A stretch of DNA of 64,000 nucleotides from Pseudomonas sp. TNT3 (lineage in GTDB: Bacteria; Pseudomonadota; Gammaproteobacteria; Pseudomonadales; Pseudomonadaceae), in the NCBI RefSeq assembly GCF_010095445.2, contig NZ_WFGV02000030.1, forward strand, positions 1 to 64,000. Reading direction: 5' to 3'. The notes under the pieces are model-generated. The model was not told the origin of the DNA. It did not search any database and saw only the letters and a list, made by a program, of their open reading frames with translations. Shown here in pieces: positions 35,761 to 44,475 of this stretch. The position numbers were made by a program, and so were the translations under genes. Numbering within the stretch: position 1 is the stretch's first letter; each line of letters opens with the position of its first letter.

Positions 35761-36246
35761 ATGATCGAACCCGGCATTTACAAAGACGTGATGAGCTCCT
35801 TCCCTTCCGGAGTCACGGTGGTCACCACCCTGGACCCGGACGGCGGCATCGTCGGCATCACCGCCAGCGCCTTCAGTGCGCTGTCGATTGATCCTGCACT
35901 GGTGCTGTTCTGCCCTAACTACGCCTCGGACACCTACCCGATCCTGCGTGACAGCAAGCAGTTCGCGATTCACCTGCTGTCCGCTGATCAGACCGCCGAA
36001 GCCTATGCGTTTGCCAGCAAAGGCAAGGAAAAGGCAAAGGGGATCGAATGGCATTTGAGCGCGCTGGGCAATCCCCTGCTGGGCAAAGCGACGGCGATTA
36101 TCGAGTGCGAACTGTGGCGTGAATACGATGGCGGCGATCACGCGATTATCGTTGGCGCGGTGAAGAACCTGATCCTGCCCGAGCAGCCGGTCACGCCGAT
36201 GATCTACCACAAAGGCAAGCTGGGCCCCCTGCCCGCGCTGGCCTGA
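35761..36246 (+). CDS. Flavin reductase, RutF/HpaC type (copy 1)
   Basis: The 161-aa protein has the FMN-binding split-barrel pattern: SSFPSGVTVVTTLDPDGGIV, GITASAFSALSIDPALVLFC, KQFAIHLLSADQTAEAYAFA and a C-terminal EYDGGDHAIIVGAVKNL. Such enzymes use NAD(P)H to supply reduced FMN to a partner monooxygenase. A near-identical paralogue at 48779 sits beside a luciferase-like monooxygenase, so both probably feed it. The start ATG 35761 follows TAGGAG. It ends the first operon segment; a REPIN follows. Confidence 0.9.
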   Translation: MIEPGIYKDVMSSFPSGVTVVTTLDPDGGIVGITASAFSALSIDPALVLFCPNYASDTYPILRDSKQFAIHLLSADQTAEAYAFASKGKEKAKGIEWHLSALGNPLLGKATAIIECELWREYDGGDHAIIVGAVKNLILPEQPVTPMIYHKGKLGPLPALA

Positions 36247-36259
36247 TGCACTTTTTTGT

Positions 36260-36357
36260 GTAGGAGCGAGCTTGCTCGCGATGGTCGTGAACGATAACGC
36301 TGTCAACCTGACACTCAGTGGCGTTCTCGGGCTTTTCGCGAGCAAGCTCGCTCCTAC
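36260..36357. repeat. REPIN between flavin reductase and dehydrogenase genes
   Basis: Two inverted REP units, GTAGGAGCGAGCTTGCTCGCG and its counterpart ending in GCTCCTAC, flank about 50 bases. Each unit can fold on itself. It sits inside the co-directional gene run and may tune mRNA levels between the two genes. Confidence 0.85.
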
Positions 36358-36385
36358 AGATACCGCCCACTTTTTAGGAGCCGGC

Positions 36386-37837
36386 ATGCGCCCAGCATCC
36401 TCACCACTGTTCCGCCAACAGGCCTACATCGACGGCCAATGGCTGGATGCGCCTGACGGTGCCGTTCAGGACATATTCAATCCGGCGAACGGCGAGCTGA
36501 TCGGCCGCGTACCCAACCTCGGTGCCGAACACGCGCGCCTGGCCATCGCCTCCGCCAACAAAGCCTGGCCGGTCTGGCGTGCGTTGACCGCCAAGGAACG
36601 CAGCAACATCCTCAAGCGCTGGCATGCCTTGATGCTTGAACATGCCGATGAACTGGCAGCCATTCTCACCCTCGAACAAGGCAAGCCACTGGCCGAAGCC
36701 AAGGGCGAAATCCTCTATGCTGCGAGCTTTATCGAGTGGTTTGCCGAAGAAGCCAAACGCATCTACGGCGACACCATCCCGAGCCATAAAGGCGATGCGC
36801 GCATCGTGGTGACCAAGGAGCCTATCGGCGTCGTCGCGGCCATCACCCCCTGGAATTTTCCGACGGCAATGATCACCCGCAAGGCCGGCCCCGCGCTGGC
36901 AGCCGGCTGTCCCTGCATCGTCAAACCGGCACCGGAGACGCCTTTCTCGGCATTGGCCATGGCCGCGCTGGCGGAACAGGCCGGTATTCCTCCGGGCATT
37001 TTCAACGTCATCACCGGCGACGCCGTGACCATCGGTGGCGAGCTGACCGCCAGCCCTTTGGTGCGCAAACTGTCGTTCACCGGATCCACCGCCATTGGGA
37101 AGTTGCTGATGGCCCAGTGCGCGCCGACGTTGAAAAAAGTATCGCTGGAACTGGGCGGCAACGCGCCGTTCATTGTCTTCGACGACGCCGACCTGGAGCG
37201 CGCCGTGGAAGGGGCGCTGATCGCCAAATTCCGCAACGCCGGCCAGACCTGCGTCTGCGTCAATCGCTTTCTCGTGCAGGCCGGCATCCACGATGCATTT
37301 GTCGCTCGATTGGCTGAGCGGGTGAAGCAATTCACGGTCGGCAACGGCTTCGACAGCGGCATCACCCAAGGCCCATTGATCAACGAGCGTGCCGTGGCAA
37401 AGGTCGAGGACCATGTGCAAGACGCGCTCGCCCAGGGCGCACAGTTGCTCTGTGGCGGTGAACGGCATGCGCTGGGTCACGGCTTTTTCCAGCCGACCGT
37501 GCTGGCCGGTATTACCCCGTCGATGAAGGTGGCCCAGGAAGAAACCTTTGGCCCCTTGGCGGCCGTGTTCCGTTTCGATACTGAAGCCCAGGCAATCCAT
37601 ATGGCCAACGACACCGAGTTCGGCCTGGCCGCCTACTGTTACACCCGCGACCTCGGCCGCGCGTGGCGCATGAGCGAGGCGCTGGAGTACGGGATGGTCG
37701 GCATCAACGAAGGGCTGATCTCCACCGAGGTGGCACCCTTTGGCGGCATCAAGTCCTCGGGGCTGGGCCGCGAAGGCTCCAAGTACGGCATCGAAGATTA
37801 TCTGGAACTCAAATACACCCTGATGGGCGGCCTCTAA
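36386..37837 (+). CDS. Succinate-semialdehyde dehydrogenase-type ALDH (GabD-like)
   Basis: The 483-aa protein has the GabD-type features LTLEQGKPLAEAKGEILYAA, a TPWNFPTAMITRKAGPALAAG Rossmann segment with FTGSTAIGKLLM, VSLELGGNAPFIVFDDADL and nucleophile C289 in NAGQTCVCVNR (the second Cys two residues later is the redox-sensitive pair seen in GabD). The C-terminus PFGGIKSSGLGREGSKYG is typical. It likely turns succinate semialdehyde into succinate, giving the pathway its exit to the TCA cycle. Start ATG 36386 has TAGGAG eight bases upstream. Confidence 0.88.
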   Translation: MRPASSPLFRQQAYIDGQWLDAPDGAVQDIFNPANGELIGRVPNLGAEHARLAIASANKAWPVWRALTAKERSNILKRWHALMLEHADELAAILTLEQGKPLAEAKGEILYAASFIEWFAEEAKRIYGDTIPSHKGDARIVVTKEPIGVVAAITPWNFPTAMITRKAGPALAAGCPCIVKPAPETPFSALAMAALAEQAGIPPGIFNVITGDAVTIGGELTASPLVRKLSFTGSTAIGKLLMAQCAPTLKKVSLELGGNAPFIVFDDADLERAVEGALIAKFRNAGQTCVCVNRFLVQAGIHDAFVARLAERVKQFTVGNGFDSGITQGPLINERAVAKVEDHVQDALAQGAQLLCGGERHALGHGFFQPTVLAGITPSMKVAQEETFGPLAAVFRFDTEAQAIHMANDTEFGLAAYCYTRDLGRAWRMSEALEYGMVGINEGLISTEVAPFGGIKSSGLGREGSKYGIEDYLELKYTLMGGL

Positions 37838-37866
37838 ATCAATATCTGTAGGAACTGTGGAGCTGT

Positions 37867-37958
37867 GTAGGAGCTGTCGAGTGCAACGAGGCTGCGATCT
37901 TTTGATCTCGTCTTTTGAAAATCAAAATCAAAAGATCGCAGCCTTCGGCAGCTCCTAC
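37867..37958. repeat. Long imperfect inverted repeat (GTAGGAGCTG family)
   Basis: The outer arms GTAGGAGCTG / CAGCTCCTAC enclose CTGCGATCTTTTGATC and its reverse complement, forming a long hairpin. The same family occurs at 39836 and 45953 in this window. Confidence 0.8.
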
Positions 37959-37982
37959 TGGAATAACGCGGGAGACAATGAA

Positions 37983-38372
37983 ATGAGCAACGAGAAGTAC
38001 GAAAAAGGCCTGAAAATCCGCACCCAGGTGCTGGGCGACGCCTACGTGAATCGCTCCATCGAAAACGCCGACGACTTCACCCGCCCTCTGCAAGAGATGG
38101 TCACCGAGTATTGCTGGGGCCACGTCTGGGGCCGTGAGGGTTTGTCGCTTAAAGAACGCAGCATGATAAACTTGGCAATGATTTCGGCCCTCAACCGGCC
38201 GCATGAACTCAAGCTGCATGTACGCGGCGCCTTGCGTAACGGGCTGAGTCGTGAACAAATACGCGAAATTTTGCTTCAGGTCGGTATTTATTGCGGTGTA
38301 CCCGCCGCCGTAGACAGTTTCCGGCTTGCCCGCGAAGCGTTCGCCGAAGCCGATGCCGAGGCCTCCAGTTAA
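37983..38372 (+). CDS. Carboxymuconolactone decarboxylase family protein
   Basis: The 129-aa protein matches the CMD/PcaC fold: a helical YEKGLKIRTQVLGDAYVNRS, TEYCWGHVWGREGLSLKERS and NRPHELKLHVRGALRNGLS, followed by REILLQVGIYCGVPAAVDSF. There is no CxxC motif, so it is not an AhpD-type peroxidase. PcaC itself decarboxylates a lactone in protocatechuate breakdown; here it may handle a cyclic or lactone-like intermediate, which I cannot define. The ATG 37983 overlaps an earlier out-of-frame ATG. It lies just upstream of the GntR gene. Confidence 0.85.
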   Translation: MSNEKYEKGLKIRTQVLGDAYVNRSIENADDFTRPLQEMVTEYCWGHVWGREGLSLKERSMINLAMISALNRPHELKLHVRGALRNGLSREQIREILLQVGIYCGVPAAVDSFRLAREAFAEADAEASS

Positions 38373-38462
38373 CCCTTGGCTGTTTGATCTGACCGGAGCA
38401 CGGGTGATCGTTTTGATCCAGGTGCTCTTTTTGCATGGACAGCCACACTCAGAGCGGACCCC

Positions 38463-39215
38463 ATGAAACGCCTGCCACTCGACGACAGCTTCAAGGTCAA
38501 TCGCAACCCCGTTACCCTGCGCGAAATCGTGCTGGATAAACTGCGAAGCGCCATCATGAACTTCCAGCTCCTGCCGGGAGACCGTCTGGTCGAGCGTGAT
38601 CTGTGCGATCGCTTGGGCGTGAGCCGCACGTCAGTACGTGAAGCCTTGCGTCACCTCGAATCCGAAGGCCTGGTGGAATTCGCCGATGCCAAGGGGCCGC
38701 GGGTCGCCATCATTACCCTCTCCGACGCTGGCGATATCTACGAGCTGCGCTGCGTACTCGAAGGCCTGATCGTGCAGTTGTTCACCCTGCGTGCCAAGGC
38801 CAAGGACATCAAGGCCCTGGAAAAAGCCCTGGAGGAAAACCGCAAGGCCCTCAAGGACGGCGAGCTGCAAACCGTGATCGATTCGGTGCAGGGTTTCTAC
38901 GACGTCCTGCTCGAAGGCTCGGGCAACCATGTCGCGGCTACCCAGCTGCGCCAGTTGCAGGCGCGTATCAGCTACCTTCGGGCGACTTCGGTGTCCCAGG
39001 AAAACCGTCGTGGTGCGAGCAACCAGGAAATGGAGCGCATGGTCGAAGCGATCAAAAGCGGCGATCCACTGGCCGCGCACCAAGCCTGCGTCGACCACGT
39101 CCGCGCAGCTGCCAGCGTTGCCCTGGATTACCTCAAGCGCAAGCAGGAAGAAACCGGCGAGATGCCGGTCATCACCCTGCCGATCGCGCTCAAAGAACCG
39201 CGCATAGGTCGCTGA
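38463..39215 (+). CDS. GntR-family regulator, FadR/FCD subgroup
   Basis: The 250-aa protein has an N-terminal winged helix-turn-helix (VTLREIVLDKLRSAIMNFQL, then DRLVERDLCDRLGVSRTSVR and EALRHLESEGLVEF) and a C-terminal all-helical FCD ligand-binding domain (YELRCVLEGLIVQLFTLRA; DHVRAAASVALDYLKRK). FCD members usually bind carboxylic acids or metabolites at a metal site and leave the DNA when loaded. Its family recognises TGGT/ACCA palindromes, which recur across this cluster, so it is the best candidate for the local regulator (inference). I see no such palindrome in its own 90-base upstream gap. Confidence 0.9.
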   Translation: MKRLPLDDSFKVNRNPVTLREIVLDKLRSAIMNFQLLPGDRLVERDLCDRLGVSRTSVREALRHLESEGLVEFADAKGPRVAIITLSDAGDIYELRCVLEGLIVQLFTLRAKAKDIKALEKALEENRKALKDGELQTVIDSVQGFYDVLLEGSGNHVAATQLRQLQARISYLRATSVSQENRRGASNQEMERMVEAIKSGDPLAAHQACVDHVRAAASVALDYLKRKQEETGEMPVITLPIALKEPRIGR

Positions 39216-39217
39216 TC

Positions 39218-39781
39218 ATGTTCAGCCCGAGCTTTTGCCCAAAGTGCGGCGGCAATGACCTAAGGTCACAGCTGCCGCCGGGTGATACGCACGAGCGCCT
39301 GATGTGCAGCGGTTGCGGCTACATCCACTACATCAATCCGAAAATCATCGCTGGCTGCATCATCGAGCAGGACGGCAAGTACCTGCTCTGTCAGCGCGCC
39401 ATTCCCCCACGTCCAGGCACCTGGACGTTGCCAGCGGGCTTCATGGAAGGCGGCGAGACCACCGAGCAGGCGGCGTTGCGCGAGGTGTGGGAGGAAAGCG
39501 GTGTACGCGCGGAAATTCTCTCGCCGTACTCGATCTTCAGCGTGCCGAAGATCAGCGAGGTGTACATCATCTTCCGCGCCATCGCCCTGGAGATTACCGG
39601 GCAATACGGGCCGGAAACCCTCGACTACAAATTCTTCGCGCCCGAGGACATTCCTTGGGAAAGCATCTACTACCCCGCAATCCGGCAGATTCTCGAGCGC
39701 TATATCGAGGAGCGCCAGGCCGGGGTATACGGCATCTATATCGGTAACGACGATACCGGGAAGATCCATTTTATCCGCTAA
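39218..39781 (+). CDS. Nudix hydrolase with N-terminal zinc ribbon
   Basis: The 187-aa protein has two Cys pairs at the N-terminus (FCPKCGG; MCSGCGY) forming a zinc ribbon, then a Nudix box of the GX5EX7REUXEEXGU form (GFMEGGETTEQAALREVWEE). This layout resembles small NudC-like enzymes that act on dinucleotides such as NADH or FAD. A role in flavin or NAD housekeeping fits a pathway that needs much reduced flavin, but the substrate cannot be read from sequence. It starts two bases after the GntR stop, so both are co-transcribed. Confidence 0.85.
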   Translation: MFSPSFCPKCGGNDLRSQLPPGDTHERLMCSGCGYIHYINPKIIAGCIIEQDGKYLLCQRAIPPRPGTWTLPAGFMEGGETTEQAALREVWEESGVRAEILSPYSIFSVPKISEVYIIFRAIALEITGQYGPETLDYKFFAPEDIPWESIYYPAIRQILERYIEERQAGVYGIYIGNDDTGKIHFIR

Positions 39782-39835
39782 CGGCTTTGCCGTGGATTGA
39801 GTGCCCTGCTCGACTCAGCGACAGATGCGATCCCT

Positions 39836-39937
39836 GTAGGAGCTGCCGAAGGCTGCGATCTTTTGATCTTGGCTCTGGGCGGAATTGCTGCCGCCGAAGA
39901 TCAAGGTCAAGAGATCGCAGCCTTCGGCAGCTCCTAC
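39836..39937. repeat. Long inverted repeat between convergent genes
   Basis: Arms GTAGGAGCTGCCGAAGGCTG and its reverse complement enclose CGATCTTTTGATCTTGG and a related inverted segment. It lies between the Nudix gene (plus) and the DUF1330 gene (minus) and may act as a two-way terminator. Confidence 0.8.
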
Positions 39938-39956
39938 AGGGGTTGCGAACGCTGTC

Positions 39957-40251
39957 AGAGCGGCGCGATGCCCTCGACGATGATCACTTCGGCTCTCGCC
40001 ACGCCCTCACGGTGCCCACGCGCCGCCTGATACTCGTCGGAGCGATAACACGCCACCGCCTGTTCATAAGAATCGAATTCAATTACCACGCTGCGCTGCG
40101 GCGTCGGCCGTCCTTCCATCGACTCGCTGCGCCCGCCCCTGGCCAGCATTCGCCCGCCATACAACGCAAACGCCGCCGGCGCCCGCCGGGTGTATTCGCC
40201 GTATTGAACGGGGTCGGTGATGTCTACGTGAGCAATCCAGTACGCCTTCAT
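39957..40251 (-). CDS. DUF1330 family protein
   Basis: The 98-aa protein is a ferredoxin-fold DUF1330 member: MKAYWIAHVDITDPVQYGEY, AFALYGGRMLARGGRSESME and VVIEFDSYEQAVACYRSDEY, then AARGHREGVA. Related dimeric alpha+beta-barrel proteins act as small isomerases or bind aromatic compounds; no reaction is established. It is divergent from the ribB-like gene, and the palindromic operator at 40278 lies between the two starts, so both may respond to the same regulator. Confidence 0.85.
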
Positions 40252-40277
40252 AGTGACCTCTCAGATAATTTTGTATT

Positions 40278-40289
40278 ATGGTATACCAT
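40278..40289. promoter_or_regulatory. Palindromic operator ATGGTATACCAT (site 2)
   Basis: An exact copy of the site at 32753, again preceded by GTATT. It lies 33 bases before the ribB-like start and 26 bases before the divergent DUF1330 start, well placed to control both. Confidence 0.7.
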
Positions 40290-40322
40290 CTTACACATTC
40301 ACCCAATACTGAGATCCCCGAC

Positions 40323-41432
40323 ATGGCCTTCAACAGCATCGAAGAAATCATCGAAGACTACCGCCAGGGCAAGATGGTACTGCTGGTCGACGACGAAGAT
40401 CGTGAAAACGAAGGCGACCTGTTGTTGGCCGCCGATTGTTGCACCCCGGAAGCCATCAGCTTCATGGCCCGTGAAGCGCGCGGCCTGATCTGCCTGACCC
40501 TCACCGACGAGCACTGCCAGCGCCTGGGACTGGAACAGATGGTGCCCAGCAACGGCAGCGTCTTCAGCACAGCGTTCACTGTTTCCATTGAAGCCGCCGT
40601 GGGCGTGACCACCGGCATTTCTGCCGCTGACCGGGCACGCACCGTGGCTGCGGCCGTCGCGACAAATGCCGGGGCCACAGACCTGGTGCAACCCGGCCAC
40701 ATCTTCCCATTGCGCGCCAAGGAAGGTGGCGTACTGACCCGCGCCGGTCACACCGAGGCCGGCTGTGACCTTGCGCGCCTGGCAGGTTTTACCCCGGCGT
40801 CCGTGATTGTCGAAGTGATGAACGACGACGGCACCATGGCCCGCCGTCCCGACCTGGAAGTGTTCGCGCGCAAGCACGGGATCAAGATCGGCACCATCGC
40901 CGACCTGATCCACTACCGCCTCAGCACCGAACACACGGTAGTGCGCATCGGTGAACGTGAATTGCCCACCGTGCACGGCACGTTCCGCCTGATCACCTTT
41001 GAAGACCGGATCGAAGGCGGTGTTCACATGGCCATGGTGATGGGCAAATTACAGCGCGATGAGCCGACGCTGGTGCGCGTGCATGTGATCGATCCCCTGC
41101 GTGATCTGGTGGGCGCCGAGTACAGCGGCCCGCCCAACTGGACCCTGTGGGCCGCGCTGCAGCGTGTGGCGCAGGAAGGCTGCGGTGTCGTGGTGGTGCT
41201 GGCCAATCATGAGTCGTCCCAGGCACTGCTGGAACGGGTGCCGCAACTGACCCAGGCACCGCGCCAGTTCAACCGTTCGCAATCGCGGATCTATTCTGAA
41301 GTAGGCACCGGGGCGCAAATTCTGCAGGACCTCGGGGTGGGCAAGCTGCGGCACCTTGGACCGCCGCTCAAATACGCGGGTTTGACCGGGTATGACCTTG
41401 AAGTGGTGGAGAGCATTCCGTTCACGGAGTGA
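40323..41432 (+). CDS. ribB: 3,4-dihydroxy-2-butanone-4-phosphate synthase with degenerate GTP cyclohydrolase II domain
   Basis: Residues 1-205 form a complete RibB domain: VDDEDRENEGDLLLAAD, REARGLICLTLTDEHC, FTVSIEAAVGVTTGISAADR, and RAGHTEAGCDLARLAGF. This step makes the four-carbon precursor of riboflavin from ribulose 5-phosphate. Residues 206-369 keep the GTP cyclohydrolase II fold but lack the zinc cysteines (the CXDXXXXXRCDC-like segment reads VHVIDPLRDLVGAEY), so that half is probably inactive. The gene lies in a flavin-dependent catabolic cluster behind the shared operator, suggesting it is an extra copy that raises flavin supply on demand. Start ATG 40323 gives the canonical N-terminus. 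Confidence 0.88.
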   Translation: MAFNSIEEIIEDYRQGKMVLLVDDEDRENEGDLLLAADCCTPEAISFMAREARGLICLTLTDEHCQRLGLEQMVPSNGSVFSTAFTVSIEAAVGVTTGISAADRARTVAAAVATNAGATDLVQPGHIFPLRAKEGGVLTRAGHTEAGCDLARLAGFTPASVIVEVMNDDGTMARRPDLEVFARKHGIKIGTIADLIHYRLSTEHTVVRIGERELPTVHGTFRLITFEDRIEGGVHMAMVMGKLQRDEPTLVRVHVIDPLRDLVGAEYSGPPNWTLWAALQRVAQEGCGVVVVLANHESSQALLERVPQLTQAPRQFNRSQSRIYSEVGTGAQILQDLGVGKLRHLGPPLKYAGLTGYDLEVVESIPFTE

Positions 41433-41458
41433 AATCCATCACTGACGCGACCCATGAC

Positions 41459-41496
41459 CTGTAGCAGCCGGACGCAGGCTTCGCCAGCTGCTACAG
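41459..41496. repeat. Hairpin repeat after ribB-like gene
   Basis: CTGTAGCAGC / GCTGCTACAG arms enclose CGGACGCAGGCTTCGCCA. It is related to the GTAGCAGC repeat at 61816 and lies 27 bases past the stop, a possible transcript end. Confidence 0.7.
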
Positions 41497-41566
41497 GGTT
41501 GCTTTGGAATGGAGACAAAACCCTACTCAAGCAGATAGCCGGTAAGGCAAAGTGCTTGCACAAAGT

Positions 41567-41593
41567 TTGGAATACCATAATATGATATTCCAT
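41567..41593. promoter_or_regulatory. Double variant operator ahead of ABC transporter (site 3)
   Basis: TTGGAATACCAT and ATGATATTCCAT lie three bases apart. Read on the minus strand the first half gives ATATTATGGTATTCCAA, identical over 17 bases to the site at 48541. TTGCAC at 41556 and TAATAT at 41578 could be a -35/-10 pair overlapped by the operator. Confidence 0.6.
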
Positions 41594-41688
41594 AGACCGG
41601 ACGACCATGACTGACCGTACGGACCTACTGCTCCCGATAGGCGGGCATAAAAAGCCCCGCTCATAAACACAACAATGAGGGCGTAAAA

Positions 41689-42714
41689 ATGGTGTTGAAC
41701 AAACGTGCAACCGCAGTTCTTTTTGCGGGACTGCTGAGCGTGACCAGCCAGGCGCTGATGGCTGCCGAGAGCGTCAACTTCGTCAGCTGGGGCGGTAGCA
41801 CTCAGGATGCGCAGAAGCAGGCCTGGGCCGACCCGTTCAGCAAGGCCAGCGGCATCACAGTGGTCCAGGACGGCCCTACCGACTACGGCAAACTCAAAGC
41901 CATGGTCGAAAGCGGTAATGTGCAGTGGGACGTGGTCGATGTCGAAGCCGACTTCGCGTTACGCGCCGCCGCCGAAGGCCTGCTCGAACCCCTCGATTTC
42001 AAGGTCATCCAGCGCGACAAGATCGACCCACGCTTTGTCTCCGATTACGGCGTCGGCTCGTTCTTCTTCTCCTTCGTCCTCGGCTACAACGAAGGCAAAC
42101 TCGGCGCCAACAAACCCCAGGACTGGTCCGCCCTGTTCGACACCAAGACCTACCCCGGCAAGCGCGCCCTGTACAAATGGCCAAGCCCGGGCGTACTCGA
42201 ACTGGCCCTGCTGGCCGATGGCGTCGCCGCCGACAAGCTCTACCCGCTGGACCTGGATCGCGCCTTCAAAAAACTCGACACCATCAAGAAAGACATCGTC
42301 TGGTGGGGCGGCGGCGCACAGTCGCAACAGCTACTCGCCTCCGGTGAAGCCAGCATGGGTCAGTTCTGGAACGGCCGAATCCACGCGCTTCAAGAAGACG
42401 GCGCACCTGTAGGCGTAAGCTGGAAACAGAACCTGGTCATGGCCGACATTCTGGTCATCCCCAAAGGCTCGAAAAACAAGGATGCGGCGATGAAGTTTCT
42501 GGCCAACGCCAGCAGCGCCAAAGGCCAGGCGGACTTCTCCAACCTGACGGCCTACGCGCCGGTCAACGTCGACAGCGTGGCGCGCCTGGATTCGGTGCTG
42601 GCGCCTAACTTGCCGACTGCCTACGCAAAGGATCAGATCACTCTTGATTTCGCGTACTGGGCCAAAAACGGTCCGGCCATCGCGACACGGTGGAACGAAT
42701 GGCTGGTCAAATAA
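41689..42714 (+). CDS. ABC transporter substrate-binding protein (spermidine/putrescine type)
   Basis: The 341-aa protein has a Sec signal peptide (KRATAVLFAGLLSVTSQALM, cleaved near AAES) and a mature PotD-like fold (VNFVSWGGSTQDAQKQAW, VVDVEADFALRAAAEGLLEP, WSALFDTKTYPGKRAL). The set with two permeases and one ATPase belongs to the polyamine/opine/iron-type family; the ligand may be a polyamine or a different small cationic or zwitterionic molecule. It starts at ATG 41689 behind a double operator site and 24-base GAGGG leader. It is first in a four-gene transport operon. Confidence 0.9.
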   Translation: MVLNKRATAVLFAGLLSVTSQALMAAESVNFVSWGGSTQDAQKQAWADPFSKASGITVVQDGPTDYGKLKAMVESGNVQWDVVDVEADFALRAAAEGLLEPLDFKVIQRDKIDPRFVSDYGVGSFFFSFVLGYNEGKLGANKPQDWSALFDTKTYPGKRALYKWPSPGVLELALLADGVAADKLYPLDLDRAFKKLDTIKKDIVWWGGGAQSQQLLASGEASMGQFWNGRIHALQEDGAPVGVSWKQNLVMADILVIPKGSKNKDAAMKFLANASSAKGQADFSNLTAYAPVNVDSVARLDSVLAPNLPTAYAKDQITLDFAYWAKNGPAIATRWNEWLVK

Positions 42715-42716
42715 AA

Positions 42717-43643
42717 ATGGTGGCAACCGCAGCCCGTCAACCCGCGCCAGTCGGGAGCGCTCAAAGCGCCTCCGACAAGGCCGCCGCGATGACGCAAACC
42801 CTGACGCTGGCGCAGCGTTGGCGTGGCGCCAGTAACCTGGTGCCCGCCCTGCTGTTCCTCGGTCTGTTCTTTCTGGCACCGCTGATCGGCCTGTTACTAC
42901 GTGGCGTGCTGGAACCGACGCCAGGCCTTGGCAACTACGAGCAGCTGTTTGCCAACTCGGCGTATGCGCGGGTGCTACTCAACACCTTCTCGGTCGCGGG
43001 CCTGGTCACCCTGTTCAGCCTGCTGCTGGGTTTTCCACTGGCCTGGGCGATTACCCTGGTGCCGCGTGGCTGGGGCCGCTGGATTCTCAACATCGTGCTG
43101 CTGTCGATGTGGACCAGCCTGCTCGCCCGGACCTATTCGTGGCTGGTACTGCTCCAGGCTTCAGGGGTGATCAACAAAGCGCTGATGGCGATGGGCATCA
43201 TCGATCAACCACTGGAAATGGTGCACAACCTGACCGGCGTGGTGATCGGCATGAGCTACATCATGATCCCGTTCATCGTGCTGCCGCTGCAGGCCACCAT
43301 GCAGGCCATCGACCCGATGATCCTGCAAGCGGGATCGATCTGCGGCGCGAGCCCCTGGACCAACTTCTTCCGGGTGTTCCTGCCGCTCTGCCGGCCAGGA
43401 TTGTTCTCGGGCGGCCTGATGGTGTTCGTGATGTCCCTCGGTTACTACGTCACCCCGGCATTGCTGGGCGGTGCGCAGAACATGATGCTGCCCGAGTTCA
43501 TCATTCAGCAGGTGCAGTCGTTCCTCAACTGGGGTCTGGCCAGCGCCGGCGCCGCGTTGCTGATCGTCATTACGCTGGTGTTGTTCTACTTCTACCTGAA
43601 GCTCCAGCCGGAATCCCCGGTTGGCGCCAGTAACGCGAGGTAA
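42717..43643 (+). CDS. ABC transporter permease (PotB-like)
   Basis: The 308-aa protein has about six membrane helices (ALLFLGLFFLAPLIGLLLRG; VAGLVTLFSLLLGFPLAWAI; IVLLSMWTSLLARTYSWLVL; and three more) and the permease EAA-type loop (ILQAGSICGASPWTNFFRVF). It forms the channel with the next permease. ATG 42717, two bases after the upstream stop, is my choice; an internal ATG at 42789 (MTQTLTLAQRW) would also give a normal permease. The N-terminal 25 residues are hydrophilic. Confidence 0.88.
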   Translation: MVATAARQPAPVGSAQSASDKAAAMTQTLTLAQRWRGASNLVPALLFLGLFFLAPLIGLLLRGVLEPTPGLGNYEQLFANSAYARVLLNTFSVAGLVTLFSLLLGFPLAWAITLVPRGWGRWILNIVLLSMWTSLLARTYSWLVLLQASGVINKALMAMGIIDQPLEMVHNLTGVVIGMSYIMIPFIVLPLQATMQAIDPMILQAGSICGASPWTNFFRVFLPLCRPGLFSGGLMVFVMSLGYYVTPALLGGAQNMMLPEFIIQQVQSFLNWGLASAGAALLIVITLVLFYFYLKLQPESPVGASNAR

Positions 43644-43649
43644 GCCGTC

Positions 43650-44459
43650 ATGCTGCTGACTCCCAACGCGATGAGCCGACGCATGCGTTTCGGCTTGTAC
43701 TTCACGACGGGTCTGATCGCACTGTTCCTGCTGCTGCCGATCGTGTTCATCGTGCTGCTGTCCTTCGGCTCCTCCCAGTGGCTGGTGTTTCCGCCACCGG
43801 GCTGGACGCTGAAATGGTACGGCCAGTTCTTCTCCAACGCCGACTGGATGAACGCGGCACTGGCGAGCCTCAAGGTGGCGGTGTTGACTACGTTCTTCGC
43901 CGTAGCGCTGGGCTTGCCGACCGCATTTGCGTTGGTGCGCGGACGCTTTCCCGGCCGGGAAATGCTCTATGGCCTGTTCACCCTGCCGATGATCGTGCCG
44001 CTGGTGATCATCGCTGTGGCGGTATACGCGCTGTTCCTCAAACTGGGCTACACCGGGACGATGTTTGCGTTCGTGGTCAGCCACGTGATCGTGGCCTTGC
44101 CCTTCACCATCATCTCGATCATCAACTCGTTGAAGCTGTTTGATCAGTCGATCGAAGATGCTGCGGTGATCTGTGGCGCCTCCCGCTTGCAGGCGGTGTT
44201 CAAGGTGACGTTCCCGGCGATTCGCCCGGGCATGGTCGCCGGAGCACTGTTCGCGTTTCTTGTTTCCTGGGACGAAGTGGTGCTGAGCGTGATGATGGCC
44301 AGCCCGACTCTGCAAACCCTTCCCGTCAAAATGTGGACCACCCTGCGCCAGGACCTGACACCCGTGATCGCCGTCGCCTCGACGCTGCTGATCGGCCTGT
44401 CGGTACTGGTCATGGTCATCGCCGCTGCCGTTCGCCGGCGCAATGAAATCAGCGCCTGA
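43650..44459 (+). CDS. ABC transporter permease (PotC-like)
   Basis: The 269-aa protein has six predicted membrane helices, from YFTTGLIALFLLLPIVFIVL to VIAVASTLLIGLSVLVMVIA, with the EAA-type motif EDAAVICGASRLQAVFKVTF. It pairs with the preceding permease, six bases upstream. Length and motif position are typical of the PotC group. Confidence 0.9.
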   Translation: MLLTPNAMSRRMRFGLYFTTGLIALFLLLPIVFIVLLSFGSSQWLVFPPPGWTLKWYGQFFSNADWMNAALASLKVAVLTTFFAVALGLPTAFALVRGRFPGREMLYGLFTLPMIVPLVIIAVAVYALFLKLGYTGTMFAFVVSHVIVALPFTIISIINSLKLFDQSIEDAAVICGASRLQAVFKVTFPAIRPGMVAGALFAFLVSWDEVVLSVMMASPTLQTLPVKMWTTLRQDLTPVIAVASTLLIGLSVLVMVIAAAVRRRNEISA

Positions 44460-44475
44460 GCGCGAGGAGTACGAC

